Source: Numida meleagris
Lineage: Eukaryota > Chordata > Aves > Galliformes > Numididae
Direction of reading: 5' to 3'
Assembly (NCBI RefSeq): GCF_002078875.1
Contig: NC_034409.1
Location: 10,945,399 to 11,009,398 of the forward strand
Length of the DNA: 64,000 nucleotides
Shown here: positions 50,906 through 63,184 of the stretch, piece after piece
Position numbering within the stretch: the first letter of the stretch is position 1
How the letters are laid out: each line of letters starts with the position of its first letter
Position numbers and translations under genes: made by a program
Notes under the pieces: generated by a model
What the model saw: the letters and a program-made list of their open reading frames with translations, nothing else
The model's database searches: none
Told to the model about the DNA's origin: nothing

Positions 50906-53900
50906 TCCTGATCCCTTCAACAACTTTCTAAGGAATGTAAATGTTATTTTGACATTTCAGAGTATCCTTGTTGCGGACTCATTCAACCCTATATGAAAGA
51001 GTAGTAATGGGTAGTATTCCTCTAACTTTATCGGGCTTGGTAGCATCGTTGTGATATCGCAAATGAGGGCTCCTGGAAGGCAGCAAACCTCTCTAGGGAG
51101 ATTTTCCATACAGAGAAGAATCTCCAGTTATTAACAATCTTCACACTTTTTTGGTAGCACTGGTTCTAGTACAGGTGGTTGTTTGGACCAGCTTTGCACA
51201 ATTGCCCTTTTCTGGGTCTTGACTGTTGCCCATGCCCCCTCATTTTTCCAGCCCCAGAGCCTCATATCTGTTGCGTATAGTCACTTCGGTGGCAAAGGGA
51301 AGACTCCTCCTTCAGCAGGCATTAGGGTCCAGTCTCTCTTGTCTTATGAGTCAGTCAAGTCCATCAGCTCAGCACTGTAAGTTTTCTTATCTTCCCCTTG
51401 CAGGGAAGTTAAGGCAGTGTTGTCACTCAGACCATGTCAGCACATGATACCATGCATCAATCTCTCACTCAAATTTCTGAATACTACACTGCCTGGTGAA
51501 CTCTTGGCAACTTGCTCCAGATGTTAATCTAGTTGAGCACACTTGCACTCATGACACCTACCTCTTCCTTCAGGCCCTAGAGGGACTTCCAGATTGTGGA
51601 GTTGCCTACAGCTGGGGATCTGCACTATTCTTTCAGTTCTCAGGAGGTCACTGTGTGTGTAGGCATCTGCCTGGGGAGGATGTGGTCCCTCTGTGTTCCT
51701 CGCACGTGAATATCCGCACAGATTGTGCTTTAAAATAAATAGGATTCAGCAGCCATCTGAAGAGAAATGCATTCTTGAAAGTGTTTGCCAGTTATTGACT
51801 AATTTGCTCTAACATTTGATCATACTAATGAAATCACAAGCCAAATAGTGCGTCTAATGTACTACTATTCTACAAGTAGTACTAATTCTAGGCATTTTAG
51901 CACATGGGGAGAGACAAAAGATGGCTATTGGAAAGATTAAAAAATGCAGGGAGATAAAGTGTCTTGGCAGCCAGCACCCTGACATAAAGGAGAAAACAAT
52001 TCAATATTATTATGTTAGTATCACATGACATGTGCTAGAAAGTACATGTACTGATCCAAAATTTGCATCAGATCTCTAGTGTAAGTGGTTCTTCCCATTG
52101 TAAACAAAACTCCTATCTATCTCTGGTGTATGAGTTTTGTGCATGTTGTGGGCAAATAAACCATCTCGGTCTCACTCTAAGTTGGGAACACAGGAACTCT
52201 AACTCATGCTCTAACTTCGGAAGCATAGGAAGGTGTAATGCAGAATAAGGCTTTGAGAACTAAAATCTGGAAAGGCTGACCATGGGCTAGCTTGCAAACC
52301 TCTTGTCCAACTTAAGAACATTTGTCTTTTCATTGCCAAGCCAAATCCACAAATTTTTCAGGGAAAGTCATGAACAGACACAGTTCTTCACTAGAGCAGT
52401 TCTAATGGTCCCATTACAGTATAATTGCCAGGCATTCTTGAATGTACGAATATAGCTGTTGCCTATAAATTCAACACGTAACTGAGTGTAGGGGGCAAAC
52501 ACTGAGTAAGAAGACTTATTTCTTTCAATACCACAAGATGATCCAACAGAGCTGGTCATCTGAAAAGGCAAACGGCATTGCTAAGCCATTTGCAGGGAGT
52601 CGTTTAACTGCAGACTGAAAACCTGAACAGAATATAGGGCTGAACTGGTATGAGGAATCAGATTCCAGCTGCTGGAATCCAGCCCTGCAGTGTCTGCATG
52701 TCAGAGGGATTTAAAAACTGAGCAGGCGCAAATGAAATCTAAGACCCAAGAAGAGCACTACACTGAAGCATTAATCACGACTGCTCAGCTATCAGAACTG
52801 TGACAGCTATGTGACCCTCCACTTCCTTGGAACTGGAATCACAGAAGGCAGCACATGGCATCCATCCAAACCAGAGATGACTTTCCATCAAGGTGACTCT
52901 CGATCAGCAGAGAACATGCAGATAAGTAAACAGCCTGATGAATTTGTGTGAAGCATCAGTAAAACAGCTTACCAGCTGCACAACACTAACTTTAAAATAA
53001 GGGATGGGTGCTACAAAGACTTCTGGAGGGAATTTTATTCTGCATCACATGAAAGTACTTCCACAACAAATTTAATAATAAATGTAAAACCATAAAATTA
53101 ATTGCAAAAGGAAGCAGAACATTTGGAACATGGGACTATAACATGGGATAACTCAAGTTATTCCACAGAATACAATAAACAGCTACAGCCTGTTCAGAAT
53201 CTGTGGTGAGAAAAATGAGCAAATGAGAAAATACAGTCACTGTCCAAAGAACCTGCAGTTTCTGTTCTGCAGTTCAGTACAGATAGATTTAGTTAAAGTC
53301 AACTTTGAGACAGAATAAAGGCTGGCACGAGATGAAATTAAGGAGTCATTTGCACAAAGCATCTTTAGATGCCAAACGAACAAGTCCTCAGGAGACTAGG
53401 AAATAATTTTACTTAAAGTTACAACTTTCAGAATAAAACTGGAAGGATAATATTTAATTTCGGAAGTGAAACTGTGGTTTTGAGTAACAAAAATTTCACT
53501 CTTAAAGGCATAAACTAATGTGCTGCCTAATGGAGGCATTCCCCATCTGAATACGCTATTCTCTAATTAAAAGTGAGGTTTGCACTTTCTTTTGCTCATT
53601 TGATGTTGAATGCCCTAGAGGATGGAGATCCACTCCCAACTTTGATCTGTTACGGAACACGATTAGACAGTATTGGCATTCATAGAATGTCTGGCTAGTC
53701 TTGCAGGCTCTTCCATTTCCTTTGCACCTATGTCCTGACCTCATTTCTTATGAGACCTGAGGGATTTTTTTCCCATTGACTTATTGCATGTAGGTGGAGT
53801 TTTCAACATATTTGTTTAGGATCTCCTTTCCCAAATATCCAGGGAGGCTGAGCTGTACTCATTACATTCAGGAGAGTAGTAAAAACATTTTGTTTTTGTT

Positions 53901-54667
53901 TTTCCTTTCCTCTCTAAGAACAGAACATTTCTGGGGTGGAGGCCCAGCTCAGGAAGAAATGCTCAGCCCTTAAGTAATTCTTTAAGGGGAGTGGGAGCTG
54001 AGAAGAATGAGATAATTTCTATTTTCCCTTGAATTCTTCCCAGGACAATACACATTTTTCTAGGGGAAGTGTCATCTCGAGTTGCATTAATTAGAACACT
54101 GCTTTATAAGCAGCATAAAAGAATACAAAAACCAATTTTTACAGTCTCCAAAGAGAGAAGAAATCCAGTACTTCCTTTATGTGCTACATGTGTTGGGATG
54201 AGGCGCATAATGCTGCTATTAAACATTAGGTCAGGATATCATTATAACTTTGGGCAACTTGGCTGAAGATGTTTGAAAGTTAAGCTGATCTGACCACAGA
54301 AGAAAATGAGAATGTATAGGGCTCAATCGGGCTGAAATAGTTGCAAGCTACAAAGATAATGAGACACGGCTTATGTTGTCTGGAGAGGTAACATTTCTTA
54401 CAGAAGTTATACTGAGCAGGAGGTAGAGCTTTTACAGAATAACTTCAGTATTATAGGCTGACTTTCCTAGGAAATCTCCCTGTCTCGCCTTACCACAGTT
54501 TGCTGCTACGCTCCGTTATTTGAATTCATCAGGTCTAATGCAAGGTTACAGTGAAATGCATCCAAAAAAAAATATTCCTCTGTATCACCATCCTCTCTAA
54601 AAGCCTGCCAACATAAGAATCTAATTTATTTAATATCATGGCCTGGGGGAAACAAATATCATTCAGA
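50906..54667. other. Unresolved intergenic sequence
   Basis: 51180-51740 is richer in G+C than its surroundings and could be a decayed repeat such as a CR1 5' region, but I cannot match it. The rest is AT-rich with nothing recognised. Confidence 0.5.
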
Positions 54668-54885
54668 TGTCAACTTCAGTAATGCTGTGCTTGATGCACT
54701 TCAGGATACAGCTGGCCTTCCTGGCTGCCTGGGCACACTGTTGACTCATGTTCAACTTACTGTCAACCAAGATCCCCAAATCTCTTTCAGCAGGGCTGCT
54801 CTCCAACGTCTCATCCCCCAGTCTATAAGTATAGTCAGGGTTGTCCCTTCCCAGGTGCAGAATCCAGCACTTATTCTTGTGAGGA
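54668..54885 (-). mobile_element. CR1 LINE, ~220-bp internal RT fragment
   Basis: The minus strand encodes [60 protein letters not shown], the block just after the FADD domain in CR1. Both ends break off inside the ORF; no 3' UTR is next to it. Divergent from the other copies here (CWILHLG rather than CRVLHLG). Confidence 0.88.
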
Positions 54886-55739
54886 GGAATACCAGGAGGC
54901 AGGGAAAAAAATGCATTTTTGCCTTTTTCATATTTTTTCATTCATGCTAGTTTGATAACAAAAGGAAAGGTTAAAATGTTTGTTATTCAAGGAGTTCCAC
55001 ATGTCAAATTAGAATTGTGTCTGTTCTTACTCTTGCTTCATTTCCAAGGCACTGTGGGATTTGTCAGATCATAATATGTAGCTCTGCTGGGAATTGGAAC
55101 TGTTCAGAGTGGGATGTTGACAAAAGATCTCTCCATTGTTTTAAGATTTTTTTAAATGTTCTGTGTTGACTGTTCACCCTGTACTAGAAGCTAAATCACG
55201 GACATGGCGTGGTCTGGAATTAGGGCATTGGCTTCAAAGAGCAGTTTGGGGTTCTTTACATCTTTTCACTGGTGAGCCAAATCCATATGGCAACTTTCAA
55301 ATTTTTGGAATGACTGCTTCTTTACTTGAACATAGTAGCTTAGCCACATGTCTGCTGTCACAAATTTGGCGCAGATTCACTAAGTACAGAGCATATGTTC
55401 AGGTAAAGTATTTGTAAACACATGAGAATAATGTGAGTCTTATCTGGACTGATACTCAGCCGTCTGGCCGCTACTTGGAACACACAATGTCACATATTCC
55501 ATTGCATCAGCATGTGTGGCAAATATAGAACTGAGGATAATGAGTGTACTGAAGCCAGCACAGTTCATGTATCTCATAATGAGCCTGAGACTTTCACATA
55601 AAGGTAAACAAATTATTGGTAATGTCAATATTTTGGAAAAAAAATCTGTCAGGATTAAAAATTGAACAGCTCATTATTATTTTTAAATATGTTTTTATTA
55701 AAATGCTTAATGTCATTTCTTTCCTTCTTCTACTTCTAC

Positions 55740-55759
55740 TTTTTTTTTTTTTTTTTTTT
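55740..55759 (+). repeat. Poly(T) run
   Basis: About 20 consecutive T within a T-rich region; no retrotransposed gene was recognised on the minus strand upstream of it. Confidence 0.85.
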
Positions 55760-56010
55760 GCCTCTGTAACCAATGAATATGAACAACCACATCATTACTT
55801 TTTCCTACTATTATAGAACTAAGGGACAAGTTTCCCTTTTCTGTCCTGTCCTGCTATTTGGCATTATTTCCTAGAAAGGAGATGAAAATTAGGAAAAAGA
55901 AATTCTTAGATTTCATTTACTTATTTATATCCTGCAACAAGGAAAGAGAAAAACAAATGAACAAAAAATCCAAATTTTCAATTTTTTTTATGTTTTCCCT
56001 TCCCTTCCTT

Positions 56011-56041
56011 GCCCTGCCCTGCCCTGCCCTCCCCTGCCCTC
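56011..56041 (+). repeat. (CCCTG)n microsatellite
   Basis: Four GCCCT units followed by a C-rich variant, in a short C-rich island within AT-rich DNA. Confidence 0.88.
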
Positions 56042-56384
56042 TTATTTTTTTGATTGAAACAAGAGAATAAACAGCAGGATTTATCAATAAATGGAAACTG
56101 AAGCAAACATAGATGATTACAGGCACCATGATGGTAAAAATCTTACCTTTTATATAATGGAATATTTAAATCACTCTGATATTGTGCCCATTCACAATGG
56201 GTACATAATCAGAGTAATATTAAGGAAGACAGCACGGCCTGGAGTAAAGACTAAAGAGGTCATCCAACTGTAGGCTTCCACTAAGAAAAGGAGGATCTAA
56301 CAGAGCCAGACTCTCCTGAGAAGTGGAAAAGAAGTAACACTCGTTCCAACAAAGGCAATTCTAACCAGAGGGATAGAAAAAATT

Positions 56385-56560
56385 CTTCACACTGGAATAA
56401 GCTACCTGGATAAGCTGTGAAATTTTCATCTTTGGATATTTTATAACTTAACAATTCAGACCCTGATATGTTTTAACTTTGATATTAGTTCTGCTTTGAT
56501 CTGAGAGGTGAACTAGAGACCTCTAGATCTCCCTTCCAACCTCAGCTTTTACCTTAAATT
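56385..56560 (+). mobile_element. CR1 LINE, old degenerate 3' fragment
   Basis: Weak but recognisable CR1 end: ATTCTTCACACTGGAATAAG, then GATCTGAGAGGTGAACTAGA, GACCTCTAGATCTCCCTTCC, AACCTCAG, which matches the ...GACCTCTAGAGGTCCCTTCCAACCTC 3' UTR of old CR1 subfamilies. No tail repeats remain. Confidence 0.7.
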
Positions 56561-56933
56561 ATGACAGGCTCTATGGCATCAAAACATACCGGAATTCCTC
56601 TTTCTTGTGAAATCTCTATTTTTTTTTAATATTAAATAATGTAAATTAAAACAAAACAAAATAAAAAATTGACTTGTGTGTCTGGAGTAAGGGGGATTAA
56701 GAAAAGATAAGCCATCCTTGCTGGTGAGTGATATCTTTCAGGTAGAACCTGGCTTTTGTGACAGGGTATTCTGTTCTGACTCCTCCAGCATAGATATCTG
56801 AAGTGTAAACAAATATACATCCCATAAGATTTCAACCATAAATTCAGCAGATTCCCTTTTAACACTGTGCATATCCACACATATAACTGCTGTTCATCCA
56901 GAACAGAGCAGGAGACTGACCTGGGAACTTTCA

Positions 56934-57590
56934 TAGAATCATAGAATCATCAACGTTGGAAAAGACTTCTAAGATCATCCAGTCCAACCATCTGCCTATC
57001 ACCATTATTTCCCACTAAACCATGTCCCTTAGTACATCTAAATGTTTCTTGAACACCTCCAGGGACGATGACTCCACCACCTCCCCGGGCAGTTCATTCC
57101 AGCACTTGACCACTCTCTTGAATAAGAAGTATTTCCTAACATCCAACCCGAACCTCCCCTGGCACAACTTGAAGCCATTCCCTCTTGTCCTTTTGCTAGT
57201 TACATGGGAGAAGAGGCCAACCCCCACTTCACCACAACCTCCTTTCAGGCAGTTGTAGAGAGAGATGAGATCACCCTCAAGCCTCCTCTTCTCCAGACTA
57301 AATAATCTCACTTCCCTCAGCTGCTCCTCATTAGATTTATGCTCCAGATCCCTCACCAGCTTTGTTGCCCTTCTTTGGACACGCTCCAGGGCCTAAATGT
57401 CTTTCTTGTAGTGAGGGGCCTAAAACTACACACAGTGCTCGAGGTGCAGCCTCACCTGTGCTGAGCATGGAGGGATGATCACTTCCCTGCTCCTGCAGGC
57501 AGCGCTATTTCTGATACAAGCCAGGAGATGCCATTCTTGGCCCCCTGGCCACACTGCTGGCTGAACTTTATCTGCAGCCACAAATTTCAA
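56934..57590 (-). mobile_element. CR1 LINE, 3' fragment
   Basis: Inverted 3' end: TCATAGAATCATAGAATCATC, GTTGGAAAAGACTTCTAAG, CATCCAGTCCAACCATCTGC. The minus strand has a 113-codon frame at 57015-57356 ([80 protein letters not shown]). The upstream part to ~57590 is out of frame (CTCGAGGTGCAGCCTCACC block). 5'-truncated. Confidence 0.94.
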
Positions 57591-59351
57591 AGTATTCCCC
57601 TATTAAGAGGAAGTCCAGAGAGGATTTTCTGATGAAATTGCTTTATTTCACACACATAAAACAAATATACAGAGGGTAGCAGCATGGCAAATATCAAAAT
57701 ACTCATCTTTCCATTAAATTTTATGTCCAAGTTTTTAAAAGCTGTGTGCCCAAAGGAGCATTTCTGGATTCCCAATAGAAAATTAAGGAAGGCTGATCTC
57801 TGACTACCCTTGAGTCAACTCAACTGAATACACCACATATGTGCATTGATAGAACCAAAGGCAGCAGCACTATAGGAAAAATCAGGTATCTGTTACATAG
57901 CAGTTCTTGTGAGTCTGAGAGATGAAAAGCTCACATAAGCATTAATATCCTGAGATGTCTGGTATATCATTGCTTATCACAGTCAAGCAATATGGGTATG
58001 TCTACATCACACATTGCAGATGACAAACCAAACTAAGCATACCATAGTGAAACACAGCCCTATGTGGAGATAGTACCTCAGATCCACGAACATTTAAGTC
58101 CCATGACTGTGGCCACATGCCAAAGGTAATAAACCTTAATTCTTAACAGGTTTTAAAAGCTCTGGCTTTGTACAATGTTAATGTAGCTTACATGGATCTA
58201 AGCAAATAGCAGAGCTGACTGGGAGTGTGTAAGGAGTATCCATACTTGCTTTGATGTGTCAGTACTATCTGTCATTCAAGAAGGTATCTTTGCACGCAAG
58301 TAGTTAGAAAAGTCCAGGTGGATTTGCCAACATTCTGGGTGTAGAGGAATTTTTTTCCTCCACTAACAAGGACAACATGTAACAGAGTAATCAAACAACT
58401 GAAAGAGATGAAGAGCTTCCTTTGATTGTAACAGGTATTGTACTGAAGATTTTCAGGCTTCCTCTATTTAGGAGTATAATGAAGGAAATATATTGAAAGT
58501 TTCTATATTTAGAGAATTCTATTCTTACTAAAACTTCCTCTTTTTTTGTCAGTGTCATTCTTCCAAATGTTATCAGGGAAAGGGGAAAACATTAGTTGTA
58601 CTGAAATGTGGAGAAGATGAACAGACTTCAGGTCGTGAATGCAAAGAAATAAAATAAAGGAAAAAAGAAACAAAATACCAAAAAACCTTTGGGGGTGTGC
58701 TGTAAGCTATTGCTATAAGCTATTTCTCTTTCTTTGACTAAGAAGATCATAGAGGTTTTTTGTGTTTTTGTTTAGTGCTTTTTTTCTGAATAAACTGGAA
58801 ATTAAAAAAAAAAAAAACCTAAGTCAAGTGAAAGAGTATACAATGAGTACAATCCACATTTACAAAACAAATATCCCAAACCAGCACACCTTCAATTTAA
58901 ATTCCAAAATCAAAATTTGGAATTTCAATCTAGAATTACATAACTTTGGAATAACTTTGGAACTGATCATCTGAAAGAGCCTTTCAGAAAGTCTCATAAT
59001 TTCTAATAGTACCTGCAAAACGCCTGTAGTGTGCAGTCTATGTATCAGCACCATCTAGAGTGCATCACTAGAAACAACTCCGGTAATATCAAGTTAATAT
59101 TCTTTACAAAGTGTGAGTGTATTTCAGAGGAACTGTTTCCAGATGTACTCTTTTTCAGTGAGTTCAATTTCAACCATGCTTGATTTATACAACCGAAGAG
59201 AGACACGGAGACAATATTTTTATTATTGCAACTAGAAAAAAAAGTTATTGCAGCACATTTTAGATTCATCTGAATCTATAAGCCAATGCCTATTGCTTCT
59301 GGCTTGATCATTAGCTGAAAGTTCATCAGTTAGAATATAGGGAGTGATAAC

Positions 59352-59371
59352 AATGATGATGATGATGATAA
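59352..59371 (+). repeat. (GAT)n microsatellite
   Basis: Six ATG/GAT units. Confidence 0.8.
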
Positions 59372-59827
59372 TGTCCAAAGCTGATCAGAATCCTATTCAT
59401 TCTCCTAAATCTGCTTTAATTCTTCAGATAAATAGAAGCGGATTGTTGTAGTTTTCAGTAAACTACTTAGTTAAGAGTTAGAAGGTATAGGTGAGCAAAT
59501 CAGATGGGTAAAATGTTAAAGGTATTGTATGTTTATGAAGTAATAGTTTTTATCTTTATTGATGTTGTGTTTGCAGCCTGCTTCTATCAAATACCTAATT
59601 ATATAAAATCAATTCCTATATAGTCATAACAGCAACAGAAGATGGTAGGAAATGTATGCTATGAAGATCACACCTGGTTTTCCACTGCTTTCCATCTAGG
59701 CAAAATGATGTAAAGCTTTCTTTGTTATATATTTACATTCATTTCTTCCCACTATAACTGGATAGGCTCTAGTCTACCATTGAACAATTTCAGTTAAATA
59801 CTGTAAAAATTTAAAATTAACAGTTAT

Positions 59828-59852
59828 ACCAGTATATGCCTTATATACTGGT
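59828..59852. repeat. Perfect 10-bp inverted repeat
   Basis: ACCAGTATAT and ATATACTGGT flank a 5-base centre (GCCTT), in AT-rich DNA 1.6 kb upstream of GNAT3. Confidence 0.85.
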
Positions 59853-61149
59853 TTATGAGGCAACTGAACAAGTCTACAAAGAGTCTATATAATTTACCAA
59901 ATAAAAATCTCATATCAGTACACATTTAATAGAGGCACCAAAATCAAAGAGAAATGGTTGAGAAATGCTTTATCGATTACTTTTTAAAACACTGAAGTCC
60001 ATGGGAGCAGAGTACTTGCCAGTGGTTCTGGTAAACAGACACCTGGCACAGATATAATAGTTTGGGGGCTGCTTATTTTCATTTTTTAAACAAACAAGTT
60101 GTTAGTACAGCTGCATAAAGGTCTTATTTTGGTCTACCTTAAAGAATAAACAAAGTAGGAACACAAGCTTAACAAAACAAAGCAATCTTATCCTTTATAG
60201 ATGGATATGCAAAAATTCAACTGCTGGCAAGTACCAGTAATTCCTTTCTGGCAAAGCAGTGCAGGGTACTGAAAACAGGCTTCCTGCTCCACTGACTGAG
60301 CAACATATACTGAACAATCACAACTTCAGATCTTTACTGCATTATGTGGTCTTTTTTAAGTAGGAGATGACACTCACTAATAAATGGGACCAGAACAGCA
60401 GAGTGCCTGTCTTTTCTCAGAAGGCAGCACTCCCCCACTCCCATGGATCACAGCTCATTAGGAACATTGCTCATCTTCATTCCTCTCCCTCCCACCTTCA
60501 TCGCCCAGTACTAGTTCCCTTGCTGGTACATCTGGGGTCCTGCTAGGGGAAAGTTACTTTACTCTTGGATAGGATGAGTGAAATACTTTTCTTCTGGTCC
60601 TCTTCCTCATTTTTCTTCTGTTCTGAAAATGTATTTAGTATCAGTCAAACCAACCTGTATGCTTATACTTCCCTTAAACATTATTTCCAGGCTAAATCTT
60701 GTGAAGTCAGAGCATCGCTAACTATTACTAGTCAATAACTGTAAAAATAATAAATTTCATACAAACGTGTGTATTTAATATAACTGAAATACTGTATATA
60801 AAGTGAATAAAATTGCAATTAATTTGAGTACTGCACACCATCAATGAGATTAATTTTATTGTAATTCTTAATCCGAAGAGAAGAGACCAGAGAGGAAGTA
60901 TTTTCAATCTTTTATTCTTGACAGTAGTTCTGCTGTTACCCACTATAGCCAGGTGTGGATTACAATAGAGTATATTTTCTCCATATACTACTGACAACAC
61001 ATGCATCCACCATATTACAGAATGAAAATTTTTCCCTTGCACTATTCCCAACTTCTTCTTTTTTATTTCAAGATATTCTGCATTTTTATTTGAAATGTGT
61101 GAGGCTGTATCCTGTCCAAACAACGACAGAGAACCATCCAGACCTTGTT

Positions 61150-61406
61150 TTTATTTTTGAATAGATCATTTTGAATCTATGACATCACAGCAGTACGTTT
61201 TATGTCTCTATGTAAATCCTTGACTGTAGTGTCTTCAGATCACATGACGTGGAAAGGGACAACTTGATTTGAAAGCTGAACACAGGGGTCAAATGGGATT
61301 TTTAGATTTTCTCAAAGAACAGGCTATTTCCCTTCTGAAATAAAAGCAACTGGTCTACCTAGAAGTAAATCAGCTGGGACAAAGAAAGGATTGTGAACAC
61401 CTCACG
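61150..61406 (+). promoter_or_regulatory. Probable 5' UTR and proximal promoter of GNAT3
   Basis: This is the DNA directly upstream of the GNAT3 ATG. Visible short motifs are TGACATCA at 61180-61187 (one change from a CRE), and CACATG overlapping TGACGTGG at 61241-61252 (E-box plus CRE half-site). There is no convincing TATA box at a fixed distance and no CpG island; the region is AT-rich, which fits a tissue-restricted gene. The transcription start cannot be placed from sequence alone, and the motifs are short enough to be chance. Confidence 0.3.
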
Positions 61407-61524
61407 ATGGGCGGTGGAGCCAGTTCTGAGAGCAAGGAGTCGGCCAGGAGATCCAGAGAACTGGAAAAGAAACTCCAGGAAGATGCAGAGAGAGAAGCCA
61501 GGACAGTCAAACTACTGCTGCTGG
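61407..61524 (+). CDS. GNAT3: GNAT3 (alpha-gustducin) coding exon 1, 5' part of gene
   Basis: GNAT3 is the G-protein alpha subunit that couples sweet, bitter and umami GPCRs to phospholipase C/phosphodiesterase signalling in taste and gut chemosensory cells. The exon encodes 39 codons plus one base, starting [15 protein letters not shown] and ending TVKLLLL|G. Gly2 is the expected N-myristoylation site, residues ~8-30 form the charged alphaN helix that contacts G-beta-gamma, and TVKLLLLG is beta1 leading into the P-loop, whose GAGESGKST part lies on the next exon. The ATG has A at -3 and G at +4. The exon stops at G|GTAAAT (donor at 61525), where G-alpha genes have intron 1 (phase 1); the intron has an in-frame TAA at once. 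From memory of the human paralogues there are about 5 differences from GNAT3 and about 9-10 from GNAT2, with the SSESKES block favouring GNAT3. Later exons are outside the window. Sequence looks intact. Confidence 0.93.
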
Positions 61525-61735
61525 GTAAATAAAATAAAAATTGTCAATAATATTCTTCCATTGATGTGTTATTTTGCTCTACAATTACATTTCAGAACAG
61601 TGAATTTCTCTGAATTTACTAATTTACTGGAAGAAAATTGTCCTGTAACACATGTACAACATGCTTACTGGTTGTAGATATGTATGAAGCCAACAACTAA
61701 GACACAAGGAATGAGCTGAAAATGATCATTTTGTT

Positions 61736-61803
61736 ACAGAAGGAGGGTTGAATCTATATGTCTTTAAGGTCCCTTCCAACCTAAGCCATTCTATGATTCT
61801 ATG
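61736..61803 (+). mobile_element. CR1 LINE, 68-bp 3' tail in GNAT3 intron 1
   Basis: GGGTTGAATCTATATGTCTT, AAGGTCCCTTCCAACCTAAG, CCATTCTATGATTCTATG is the last part of the CR1 3' UTR, inserted about 210 bp after the GNAT3 exon 1 donor in the sense direction. Confidence 0.9.
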
Positions 61804-62059
61804 TATTTAATTTAGCATTTTAAGAATCTTTGAGAATGGAAAGATTTGAGAAACAAGAAGTTGCTGTCAGAATAAATGTTCTGATGCTTACTTATGCAGA
61901 ATGTAATATAGACTTCTTGCATGATACTATACACATTCATTTACAAGAGGATTAAGTGATACAAACGGTTAAACAGAAAATCCTCAGGTGTCACCACTTA
62001 TTGAAATTGTTTGTATTCCAAACTGTTCCACTGCATTTTTCACAGAAGCCCTTAGGAGG

Positions 62060-62106
62060 TTTTTTTTGTTGTTGTTTTTTGTTGTTGTTGTTGTTGTTGT
62101 TGTTTT
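62060..62106 (+). repeat. (GTT)n microsatellite with T runs
   Basis: T run, GTTGTTG, T run, then about eight GTT units, inside GNAT3 intron 1. Confidence 0.88.
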
Positions 62107-62863
62107 ATGTATAAAAATGGAGATAGTAGAACGAAAGGTAGTAAAATGAAATAATATTATTAAAAAATTATTTAATATGAAAAATATTGCCCCTGCTGAG
62201 TCAATCTTGAGTTAGTCAAAAACAGTCATATTTAAACTTACATAAAGTTTCAATAATTTTGTTCTATTATTAAGAAAAGTAATTGGAAGCCCATTTATTC
62301 CAGCATCCTGCCTCTGACCAACATTAATCCATGAAGAAAATGCAATAAATCCCTAAGAGGAATTTAGAGAATAAAGAGAAATTTGTAAGATAAGCAGCTT
62401 GATGATATATTTTGATCTTCAAACCTTGATTTCTTGGCAGTCATACTGTAGGCTGTCTTACATTGGACACAAACTAAATTGCTTCTAGAAAATATGTATG
62501 TATTCAGTATTAAGAACATTAACATAGAAAGTTTTCCTATATATATTATCTTTTTTGACATCATTAATATCTCAGCATTAAAATTCTTTCAGTAAAATGC
62601 TTTGAGATCAATTGCAAGCTATACAAAAAAGACTTCAATTTAATTCAAGTTTGACATTTTTCAGTCTCTATTCAAATTCTACTCATGAAACAAAACAATC
62701 ATCTGAACTTGATACATTTTTACTGAAGTTGTCTCCATAGTATGTATTTCTATGTTATCGACTTTTATTCATAACACACAGAATAAAAATTCAAATTTGT
62801 GTATGGGTGATATTTTGGAAGGCTTTTCTTCTGGGGAACTGTTAGGATGTAGATCACTTGATG

Positions 62864-62921
62864 AATAAATAGATAGACAGATAAACAGATAGTTAGATAC
62901 ATAAAAAGATAGACAAACAGA
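62864..62921 (+). repeat. GATA/GACA-type degenerate repeat
   Basis: Irregular AGATAGACAGATAAACAGAT-type tetranucleotides, typical of decayed GATA arrays, inside GNAT3 intron 1. Confidence 0.8.
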
Positions 62922-63184
62922 ATTAACAACCTGCATTTACTTGGTCTTAAAAAAAATTGAGATGAATAAAACTTAGGCCTGCTTTGAATCTAGTACAAAG
63001 TTAGAGTGAAAGTTTCTGTTGAACAGCTGCTGAAGCAATGTGTATAAGAGGCACCACATCAATTTTTTCTATAGCCAACTGGTGAAATGGGCAGCAAGCT
63101 ATCTGGCCTTATCACTAGAGCTTTAAGCTAGATTTGATGATGAATAGCCCAGCTGAAGTGCCTCTACAGTAATGCACACAGCAT

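Larger units (their letters stand above)
54886..56384. other. Unresolved intergenic sequence
   Basis: Contains the poly(T) run and the CCCTG array. An 84-codon + strand frame (55163-55417; TWRGLELGHWLQRAVWGSLH) is tryptophan-rich and unidentified. Confidence 0.5.
57591..61149. other. GNAT3 upstream intergenic sequence
   Basis: 3.5 kb with a GAT array and the 59828 inverted repeat. No transposon or exon was recognised. Unlike the regions on its left it is free of clear CR1, so it may hold distal regulatory DNA. Confidence 0.5.

Noticed and set aside
1..60000. CD36 coding exons on the minus strand
   Set aside because: Expected by mammalian synteny, but reverse complements of conserved CD36 blocks were not recognised. 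A manual scan can miss a diverged exon.
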